Source of the DNA: Candidatus Thorarchaeota archaeon
GTDB lineage: Archaea > Asgardarchaeota > Thorarchaeia > Thorarchaeales > Thorarchaeaceae
Reading direction: 5' to 3'
Length of the DNA stretch: 11,653 nt
Assembly (NCBI GenBank): GCA_016840965.1
Contig: JAEORI010000017.1
Span: forward strand, 1-11,653
Every line of letters starts with the position of its first letter. Position 1 is the stretch's first letter. Made by a program: the position numbers and the translations under genes. This document shows positions 7,259 through 11,653 of the stretch, one piece after another. Below the pieces are notes generated by a model. It ran no database searches. It saw only the letters and a list, made by a program, of their open reading frames with translations, and was not told where the DNA came from.

Positions 7259-8026
7259 TTACGAAACTGCCTTGATATTTCCTTTTACCCCGATTTCGAA
7301 CACCCTCAATGGTATGTTCTGACTTGTGTTTAGAATAGCCTGAGCCACAACTCTGACCAATCCATGGCAACAAGGAACTTCCATATGGACAACTGAAACA
7401 TCTTTGACATTATTGATTTGAAATATCTGAGTGAGCTTCTCAATATTCTGCTGATAATCTTCGAATTTGGGGCAGACTAATACTGCTGCTTTATCCTTTA
7501 GAAAATCCTCATGCATTGACGTATATACTAACGCTGCGCAATCAGCGATAATCAATATACTAGCGTTCTTCATTGCAGGGTGTTGCGGCGATAACAATCT
7601 GAGCTTAATTGGCCAGTGTGTTAGTCTAGACACCTTTGGCTTTAGGACAGTTACAGGGAGTAAATGATCTGGACCTTCATGAATGTCTTCTACTTTTTCA
7701 GCATAGGTGAATTTCTCACTTCCAGCACATCCTACTTCCTGCTTCGCAAGTTTCTGATTTTTGATATTCTCTTTGGCTGCAAGTTCATCAAAAGGTAGAG
7801 TTTCAACTTCTCTAAGCGTTAATGCCCCTTCAGGACATTCTCCTAGGCATGCTCCTAGACCATCGCAGAACGATTCAGACACAACTTTTGCTTTTCCATT
7901 TATTATCTGAAGAGCACCTTCTGCACATCCCGGCACACAATTTCCACATCCGGTACAGAGGTCTTCATCGATATGTATCATGAGTCGTTTTACCATTGTC
8001 ATTGTCACAGTCTCCATCTTTACCAT
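7259..8026 (-). CDS. 4Fe-4S ferredoxin-like protein with atypical second cluster and C-terminal Cys domain
   Basis: This 255-residue protein has a two-cluster ferredoxin head. Site 1 is C24-C27-C30-C34 (CTGCGNCVPGC). Site 2 is CDGLGACLGECP with only C54, C60 and C64; Leu57 takes the place of the second cysteine, which I recall as normal in this family. Residues 130-255 form a conserved domain with a THWPIKLRLLSP block, ADC (163), CPKFED (185) and MEVPCCHG (219-220). These extra cysteines may hold another cluster or act in redox. Relatives are annotated as 4Fe-4S proteins often found near DUF438/hemerythrin genes; the exact reaction is not known to me. The stop is at 7259, directly before the DUF438 gene, so they form an operon. 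ATG 8026 suits a leaderless transcript from the shared TATA box; ATG 7996 (MVKRLM) matches the usual N-terminus better and has GTGA eight bases upstream. Confidence 0.9.
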   Translation of the reverse strand: MVKMETVTMTMVKRLMIHIDEDLCTGCGNCVPGCAEGALQIINGKAKVVSESFCDGLGACLGECPEGALTLREVETLPFDELAAKENIKNQKLAKQEVGCAGSEKFTYAEKVEDIHEGPDHLLPVTVLKPKVSRLTHWPIKLRLLSPQHPAMKNASILIIADCAALVYTSMHEDFLKDKAAVLVCPKFEDYQQNIEKLTQIFQINNVKDVSVVHMEVPCCHGLVRVVAQAILNTSQNIPLRVFEIGVKGNIKAVS

Positions 8027-8045
8027 AGTTAATTCAATATAGAGT

Positions 8046-8064
8046 TACTATTATAAAGATAGTA
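8046..8064. promoter_or_regulatory. Inverted repeat enclosing a shared, near-symmetric TATA element
   Basis: TACTAT (8046-8051), seven bases (TATAAAG), then ATAGTA (8059-8064) forms an exact 6-bp-arm inverted repeat. The TATA element it encloses reads ATTATAAA on the plus strand and TTTATAAT on the minus strand (8050-8057), centred at 8053.5. A start 26-27 bases away falls at about 8080 on the plus strand and 8027 on the minus strand, exactly at the outermost start codons of the two divergent genes (GTG 8080, ATG 8026). A protein bound here would block TBP in both directions. HxlR-family repressors commonly bind inverted repeats of this size, so the adjacent regulator is the natural candidate. 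Confidence 0.6.
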
Positions 8065-8065
8065 G

Positions 8066-8079
8066 TTACCATTTGGTAA
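8066..8079. promoter_or_regulatory. 14-bp palindrome TTACCA-TT-TGGTAA, candidate operator
   Basis: TTACCATTTGGTAA has perfect 6-bp arms and a two-base centre. It lies one base downstream of the 19-bp repeat and ends one base before the GTG of the HxlR gene, covering the expected transcription start. TTAC is also present at 8045-8048, 21 bp (two helical turns) from the TTAC at 8066-8069. The placement suggests autorepression. Confidence 0.55.
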
Positions 8080-8484
8080 GTGGCTTTCATGACTGTACGA
8101 ACAAAAGAGAATGTGGAGATGTGTCCTGTTTTTGCAGCATCTAAAATCTTGGGTAAAAGGTGGTCTATCCTGATTATTCAGGTTCTACTAAAGCCAGAAG
8201 CTGCAATAGGTCTACGATTTCATGAGCTACAGAATGAGCTCAGTTGGATCAGCCCTAAAGTTCTTACACAGCGTCTTAGAGAACTCCGAGAGAGTGGAAT
8301 TCTATCACGGGATGTTGATGTTAGTGCAATGCCTCCTAAAGCGTGGTACACATTGACTGAAAAAGGTCGAGACCTTGGGCCCACCCTAGAGGCTATGCAA
8401 GCTTGGGGGACGAAACATGGTGGTCGAGTTGTTGCTGTCTGCATGGGCAAAGGCTTCGAACATTGTCATGAATGTCAACATTAA
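8080..8484 (+). CDS. HxlR-family winged-helix transcriptional regulator with Cys/His-rich tail
   Basis: This protein has 134 residues from GTG 8080, or 131 from ATG 8089. The HxlR signature is complete: the N-terminal CP (Cys15), then LGKRWSILII, RFHEL, ISPKVLTQRLRELRESG as the recognition region, and the wing/LTEKGRDL segment before an AW near residue 109. HxlR proteins are dimeric DNA-binding regulators; in several bacterial members (YodB, HypR) the cysteine equivalent to Cys15 senses disulfide, quinone or electrophile stress. The tail is unusual: C121, H128, C129, H130, C132 and H134 crowd the last 14 residues (EHCHECQH), a plausible metal or redox site. It is divergent from the ferredoxin/DUF438 operon across two palindromes and is probably its regulator as well as its own. 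No clear ribosome site is present, which fits a leaderless mRNA from 8080. Confidence 0.93.
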   Translation: MAFMTVRTKENVEMCPVFAASKILGKRWSILIIQVLLKPEAAIGLRFHELQNELSWISPKVLTQRLRELRESGILSRDVDVSAMPPKAWYTLTEKGRDLGPTLEAMQAWGTKHGGRVVAVCMGKGFEHCHECQH

Positions 8485-8530
8485 CAAAATGAGATATTAG
8501 CAGCTACTACAGTTCTTTGCCAACAGCATC

Positions 8531-8537
8531 AGGAGTG
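8531..8537 (+). promoter_or_regulatory. Ribosome site of the LLM oxidoreductase gene
   Basis: AGGAGTG lies seven bases upstream of the ATG at 8545 and fixes that start. The 60-base gap after the HxlR gene shows no convincing TATA box, so the oxidoreductase is likely translated from the HxlR transcript. Confidence 0.6.
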
Positions 8538-8544
8538 CCTTCTA

Positions 8545-9528
8545 ATGAATAAAGAGATCAAATTCGGAGCTAGATTGAGCCGTGTAATTTCAACTGTTGC
8601 TCCAGATAGTGAAAATCCAAATATTACGCCATATGACCGAATTCAATGGCCAGTTGTCAAAGAAGTCGCGCCAGAGTGTGAAAGGCTGGGATTTGATTCC
8701 GTCATCGTACCTGACCATCCCATGGATGATGTGTCCAGATATGCCTGCATGTCAACACTAGCTGCTATTGCTGCTTGCACTGAAAGAGTCACCGTTGGTA
8801 CACTTACTACAAACACAATGAGATACCTACCCAATCCTTCTCTTTTCATCAAGGAAGTTGCGACTCTTGATGATATTTCGAATGGTCGATTGTATCCTTT
8901 TGGCTTAGGACTTGGTTGGACACCACATGAATATGAGGCATTTGGATTCCCATTTCCGAAACATAAGATCCGGCTAGCCCAATTGAAAGAAACAATCGAA
9001 ATGATGAAACTGATGTTTACTGAGGATAAGGTAACATATGAGGGTGAACATTTTCAGATCAAAGATGCTGTTTGTGAACCCAAGCCTGTTCAAAATCCAT
9101 TTCCGATTGTGATAGGAGCGCGTGGAAATCGTACGCTTGGTCTTGCAGCGGAATATGCTGACCATATAGACATCTATGGTGGCATGGATTTGGATGATCT
9201 TCAGGAACGACTGAGTTTCGTCGAAGATACTTGTTCTGAAATAGGACGAGATTTTCATGAGATTGTCTTTTCATGGGGCTGCTGGTTTTGGATTTATGAG
9301 AGTGAAAAAGAGAGAGACCGATATGCAACTGAAATCAAACGGTTGTCTGAATATCCAAAAGACAAATTCCAAGCGAAAATAATTATGGGGACTCCTGAAG
9401 AGATTGCTGAGAAGTTTGAATCACTCATAGACCTAGGAATTACATATTTCACACTAAGGTTTGAAGATCTACCCAGCACACATGGATTGAAGCTTTTCAC
9501 TGATCAAGTGATGCCTGAATTAATATGA
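8545..9528 (+). CDS. LLM-class flavin/F420-dependent oxidoreductase
   Basis: This 327-residue protein belongs to the luciferase-like monooxygenase fold, a TIM barrel binding FMN or coenzyme F420. Recognisable elements in order: ERLGFDSVIVPDH (about 47-59), the TERVTVGTLTTN strand (about 79-90), the LYPFGLGLGWTPHEYEAFG block (about 116-134) that forms the cofactor-side loop and matches the GxGW...E.aFG pattern of archaeal and actinobacterial F420-dependent members, YEGEHFQIKDA, PFPIVIGARGNRT (the cofactor phosphate region, about 185-197) and ITYFTLRF near the C-terminus. In an archaeon F420 is the more likely cofactor, but sequence alone does not separate it from FMN. The substrate cannot be told. 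Its position behind the HxlR regulator suggests reduction of a redox-active or electrophilic small molecule that the regulator senses. It ends 25 bases from the convergent thioredoxin-fold gene. Confidence 0.9.
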   Translation: MNKEIKFGARLSRVISTVAPDSENPNITPYDRIQWPVVKEVAPECERLGFDSVIVPDHPMDDVSRYACMSTLAAIAACTERVTVGTLTTNTMRYLPNPSLFIKEVATLDDISNGRLYPFGLGLGWTPHEYEAFGFPFPKHKIRLAQLKETIEMMKLMFTEDKVTYEGEHFQIKDAVCEPKPVQNPFPIVIGARGNRTLGLAAEYADHIDIYGGMDLDDLQERLSFVEDTCSEIGRDFHEIVFSWGCWFWIYESEKERDRYATEIKRLSEYPKDKFQAKIIMGTPEEIAEKFESLIDLGITYFTLRFEDLPSTHGLKLFTDQVMPELI

Positions 9529-9553
9529 ACGAACTTTTAGACATCGATGAAAA

Positions 9554-10027
9554 TTATTTGCGAGAGTCTTCAATAATTTTCACGAGTTCTTCTTCGATAG
9601 TAGGCGTCATTTTCGCTCGTGTTTTTATCCTACCTACTTCTTTTCCATCTTCACCGAATATGATAATTGTTGGGCTACTAGTTACACCAAATGTTTCAAC
9701 TTCCGGAGGTGAAGGAGGAACAGCCCAAAACTTATTGGATCCATAGGGTGGTTTGGTCATTCCACCTAATGCAATAAGAGGTTTCTCTAACTCTTTCTCA
9801 AGTAATGCTAATACAGGAAGGGCTCGACGAGAATCACCACACCAGTCTGCAAAAAGAATGACCACATAATATTCTTTCATAAGCTCCCTAAGTTTTGACA
9901 CTGCTTTTTGGTTGAGTTTGTACTCATCTCTTTGACGAATGAACCCTCCTTGGTAAACAGGCTTCATCGAATCAATTGCTTCAACACATGATGGTGCATC
10001 GACTTGGACATCACTTAGAGTTGGCAC
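9554..10027 (-). CDS. Thioredoxin-fold protein with monothiol WCGDS motif
   Basis: The product is 157 residues from GTG 10027 (160 from ATG 10036). A thioredoxin fold is shown by the strand VVILFADWCGDSRRALPVL (about 55-73) and the cis-proline in TSSPTIII (about 116-123). The active site is C63-G-D-S66: the resolving cysteine of CxxC is replaced by serine, so it would act as a monothiol or depend on Cys14 near the N-terminus. WCGDS thioredoxin-like proteins are known as a group but I cannot give them a defined substrate. It follows the ferritin-like gene by a short gap and lies downstream of a TrxR-like flavoprotein, a plausible reductant. GTG 10027 is preferred because GGAGATGA lies five bases upstream, whereas ATG 10036 sits inside that ribosome site. 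No signal peptide is present. Confidence 0.88.
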   Translation of the reverse strand: MPTLSDVQVDAPSCVEAIDSMKPVYQGGFIRQRDEYKLNQKAVSKLRELMKEYYVVILFADWCGDSRRALPVLALLEKELEKPLIALGGMTKPPYGSNKFWAVPPSPPEVETFGVTSSPTIIIFGEDGKEVGRIKTRAKMTPTIEEELVKIIEDSRK

Positions 10028-10032
10028 ATTGT

Positions 10033-10040
10033 TCATCTCC
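10033..10040 (-). promoter_or_regulatory. Ribosome site GGAGATGA before the thioredoxin-fold gene
   Basis: GGAGATGA on the minus strand lies five bases before GTG 10027 and contains the alternative ATG. The same GGAGATGAA precedes the neighbouring ferritin-like gene, where it serves a TTG start six bases on. The parallel supports GTG as the true start here. Confidence 0.5.
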
Positions 10041-10055
10041 TTGATTTTTTTTCAC

Positions 10056-10538
10056 TTAATTTGTTTCGCAGACTATATCTGTTCCCTTCATACCTTTCTT
10101 ATTTTGTAGAGGTGTCTGCTGTATAAGTTTAACCCATTTTGATAGATAGTTAAGATGGCTTTCTTCTTCATCTTTAAGATGCTCAACTAGGAGTTCAGCA
10201 ACTGGGTCATTTATTTTTTCGAGCGCCATTTCAAGCAGGCGCATCATCTCTAATTCATCACTGTGGAGTGATTTGATTTCGCGTTCAAGTTTGACTCTTG
10301 CTACATAACGACCAACTTTCGAAGACCATTCATCACAAGGAGTTGAAACCATATGCTCAATCATTCCTTCGAGAAACTTGATGTGCTTCCAAGTATCAAG
10401 CCGCAATTCCATAAATGCAAGACGAACAGCAGGTTCTTTTGCTTCTTCCTCTAGTTTGACTAAATGATTCAAAGTATTCTGTTCAACTAGTATCTGGTCT
10501 TTCATTATTGAAATGACTTCGGCTTCTGATCCACTCAA
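10056..10538 (-). CDS. Ferritin-like (rubrerythrin-type) four-helix protein
   Basis: This 160-residue, almost wholly helical protein has four long amphipathic helices at about 5-33, 37-63, 76-108 and 112-140, the ferritin-like bundle. Candidate iron ligands sit in the expected places: E19 (helix 1), the LDTWKH segment with D48 and H52 (helix 2, similar to the DSxKH seen in archaeal ferritin-like proteins), E95 in HSDELEM (helix 3), and E125-x-x-H128 in DEEESHLNYL (helix 4). The usual E-x-x-H of helix 2 is altered, so diiron binding is probable but not certain. Such proteins store iron or reduce peroxide. The last about 18 residues are an unstructured tail with one cysteine (C157) and no rubredoxin domain. 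The start is TTG 10538, supported by GGAGATGA six bases upstream; ATG 10505 would remove most of helix 1. It is probably co-transcribed with the thioredoxin-fold gene. Confidence 0.78.
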   Translation of the reverse strand: MSGSEAEVISIMKDQILVEQNTLNHLVKLEEEAKEPAVRLAFMELRLDTWKHIKFLEGMIEHMVSTPCDEWSSKVGRYVARVKLEREIKSLHSDELEMMRLLEMALEKINDPVAELLVEHLKDEEESHLNYLSKWVKLIQQTPLQNKKGMKGTDIVCETN

Positions 10539-10544
10539 TTAGTT

Positions 10545-10552
10545 TCATCTCC
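10545..10552 (-). promoter_or_regulatory. Ribosome site GGAGATGA before the ferritin-like gene
   Basis: GGAGATGA on the minus strand lies six bases before TTG 10538 and decides for that non-ATG start. The ATG inside the site is out of frame with the gene. Confidence 0.55.
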
Positions 10553-10554
10553 AC

Positions 10555-10576
10555 ATTAACTGCGAGTTAATTAACT
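10555..10576. promoter_or_regulatory. Overlapping ATTAACT/AGTTAAT palindromes, candidate operator
   Basis: ATTAACT (10555-10561), GCG, AGTTAAT (10565-10571) is a perfect 7-bp-arm inverted repeat. The right arm also belongs to AGTTAATTAACT (10565-10576), a perfect 12-bp palindrome, giving three copies of one half-site. The element lies between the predicted TATA box and the ribosome site of the ferritin-like gene, spanning the expected transcription start, a typical place for an archaeal repressor. Confidence 0.5.
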
Positions 10577-10591
10577 ATTGTTATTTATTCT

Positions 10592-10599
10592 CTTATAAG
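10592..10599 (-). promoter_or_regulatory. Candidate TATA box of the ferritin-like/thioredoxin-fold pair
   Basis: CTTATAAG (same on both strands) lies about 54 bases before TTG 10538 and predicts a start near 10569, inside the palindromic region. An AT-rich alternative (AATAAATAAC, 10580-10589) is also possible. The promoter would separate this pair from the upstream flavoprotein gene, though read-through is possible. Confidence 0.4.
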
Positions 10600-10642
10600 A
10601 TTACTCATAGAATCATTTTATCCAGAACTTGAAATCATTCTA

Positions 10643-11647
10643 TTAATCGATGTGGAGAGCTCTTCTGTGATCTGGATGATCAAACTCTGCCTCCTGCTCA
10701 TACTCATTGCCCAAGAACTGATTCATCATGAGCGCTGCATAGTTGCCTGTACCCACAGCCATTGCGACTTGCTGAGTGATTGGTCTGACATCACCTGCAG
10801 CCCAAACTCCTTCAATATTGGTTTTCCCTCTGTGATCTGTAACGATGTTTCCTTTCTCATCAACTTCTACTCCAATTTGTTGGGCCAGATCAGACCTAGC
10901 AATTGCCACATAGGATACAAAGAACACATTTGCCTTTATTTTCCGACCATCAGTAAGTGTGACTGATTGCACCACACCAGGTCTCGGGAAATCAATTGAT
11001 TTGATATTTCCTGAGGTCCATTTGAATGGGGACTGCTTTAGCTTCTCAAGGTCTTGATTTTCAAATGGCACGAAAGCATCTTCTGTCATAAGAATCTGAA
11101 TCTTATTCGTAAAACGTGTCAATGCATTTGCAACATGAAGTGCACTACCAACCGTTCCAGCATTGACCACTAAGACATCTTTGTCCTTACATAGTGGTGC
11201 TTCACAATCTGGACAGTAAAACGCTCCATTACCAACATTGGCCACAGGAAGCCAGCTTCTCCATTTACCGTCAACCTTTGGGTGTTTTCGAGATGTTCCT
11301 GTCGTTAAAAGAAGTGTCTTTGTCTGGTACTCGTTTTTATCCTCTGTTCGGTAACTAGGTTCAGTACGGACTGTAAACTTCGGATAACGACCTGCAATTT
11401 GCACGACATCCGCAGCAATGTAATTGGCTCCAGCTGCTCGAGCCTCTCCCTGGATGTTTCTTAACAGACTTCTGCCTTCATGATAGACAGATCCCGAGAA
11501 ATTGAGGATTGAGTTAGTATGAAAATGCATAGGACTCGTACCCCTATCTAAGACTAACACTCTACGTTCATGATAAGCGAGATGAAGTGCTGCTGATGAA
11601 CCTGCAGGACCCCCACCAATGATAATAGCATCATAAATCTTAACCAT
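10643..11647 (-). CDS. Thioredoxin-reductase-like FAD/NAD(P) flavoprotein with CPDC site
   Basis: This complete 334-residue protein starts at ATG 11647, only six bases from the window edge. The N-terminal FAD-binding loop GGGPAG (11-16) and the C-terminal FAD block WAAGDVRPITQQVAMAVGTG (282-301) are intact. The redox pair is C145-P-D-C148, where bacterial TrxB has CATC. The second nucleotide-binding loop is unusual: N162-A-G164-T-V-G167-S-A replaces GxGxxA with Asn at the first glycine, and the HRR...R cluster that binds the NADPH phosphate is not seen, an ILMTED stretch standing there. It may therefore use NADH or another donor such as ferredoxin or F420H2, as some archaeal TrxR-like enzymes do. 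The tail ends in a His/Asp-rich segment. It lies upstream of the ferritin-like and thioredoxin-fold genes and could reduce the latter. Confidence 0.9.
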   Translation of the reverse strand: MVKIYDAIIIGGGPAGSSAALHLAYHERRVLVLDRGTSPMHFHTNSILNFSGSVYHEGRSLLRNIQGEARAAGANYIAADVVQIAGRYPKFTVRTEPSYRTEDKNEYQTKTLLLTTGTSRKHPKVDGKWRSWLPVANVGNGAFYCPDCEAPLCKDKDVLVVNAGTVGSALHVANALTRFTNKIQILMTEDAFVPFENQDLEKLKQSPFKWTSGNIKSIDFPRPGVVQSVTLTDGRKIKANVFFVSYVAIARSDLAQQIGVEVDEKGNIVTDHRGKTNIEGVWAAGDVRPITQQVAMAVGTGNYAALMMNQFLGNEYEQEAEFDHPDHRRALHID

Positions 11648-11653
11648 AGTAAA

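Noticed and set aside
7254..7373. In-frame upstream extension of the DUF438 protein to 442 residues
   Set aside because: The added stretch overlaps the conserved C-terminal end of the ferredoxin-like gene and does not resemble a DUF438 start; the DUF438 domain begins just after ATG 7241.
8974..9328. Minus-strand frames opposite the LLM oxidoreductase
   Set aside because: Antisense to a well-supported gene and without domain features.
9525..9746. Plus-strand 73-residue frame overlapping the end of the LLM oxidoreductase by four bases
   Set aside because: The ATGA overlap looks operon-like, but the frame runs antisense through the thioredoxin-fold gene and encodes nothing recognisable.
10652..10966. 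Plus-strand 104-residue frame opposite the TrxR-like gene
   Set aside because: It is the complement of the conserved FAD-binding C-terminus; no ribosome site or family match.
1..11653. CRISPR arrays, tRNA or rRNA genes, insertion sequences, attachment sites
   Set aside because: No regularly spaced repeats, cloverleaf-like segments, transposase motifs or terminal inverted repeats were found by reading; a covariance-model scan was not possible here.

Overview
The window looks archaeal. Candidate promoters are TATA boxes rather than -35/-10 pairs, and Shine-Dalgarno sequences are of the GGAG/GGTGAT type. Surface proteins carry many N-X-S/T sequons and end in a single membrane anchor. The gene set (NosD-like beta-helix surface protein, DUF438-hemerythrin-PAS protein, HxlR regulator, LLM/F420-type oxidoreductase, ferritin-like protein) fits anaerobic archaea. 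An Asgard (Thorarchaeota-like) source is my best guess, but this is an impression from protein style and not a phylogenetic result.

Left part, + strand (1-6041). The window opens inside a parallel beta-helix surface protein with a C-terminal membrane anchor, followed by a small secreted, membrane-anchored protein with an Ig-like body. After a 202-base gap holding a TATA box and a 10-bp inverted repeat come a 928-residue, about ten-helix FtsX/MacB-type permease and its LolD/MacB-type ATPase. These two are tightly coupled: the ATPase ribosome site overlaps the permease stop codon. An isoaspartyl peptidase/L-asparaginase (Ntn hydrolase) follows and ends three bases from the end of the next, opposite-strand gene.

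Middle part (6045-9528). A minus-strand pair encodes a ferredoxin-like 4Fe-4S protein and a DUF438-hemerythrin-PAS protein. It diverges from a plus-strand HxlR-type winged-helix regulator and an LLM flavin/F420 oxidoreductase. Between the two divergent starts lies one near-symmetric TATA element inside a 19-bp inverted repeat, with a second 14-bp palindrome beside it. This is a compact candidate bidirectional, autoregulated promoter, and both outermost start codons sit where leaderless transcripts would begin.

Right part, - strand (9554-11647). A thioredoxin-reductase-like flavoprotein (CPDC) is followed by a promoter region with overlapping ATTAACT/AGTTAAT palindromes. Next come a ferritin-like protein and a thioredoxin-fold protein with a monothiol CGDS motif. 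The last two start at TTG and probably GTG, each behind an identical GGAGATGAA sequence.

Together, positions 6045-11647 read as a redox/oxidative-stress and metal-handling island: sensor, iron proteins, a flavoenzyme and a thiol relay. The left part is a cell-surface and ABC-transport block. No RNA genes, CRISPR arrays, insertion sequences or origins were seen, and no gene-free stretch exceeds about 200 bases.
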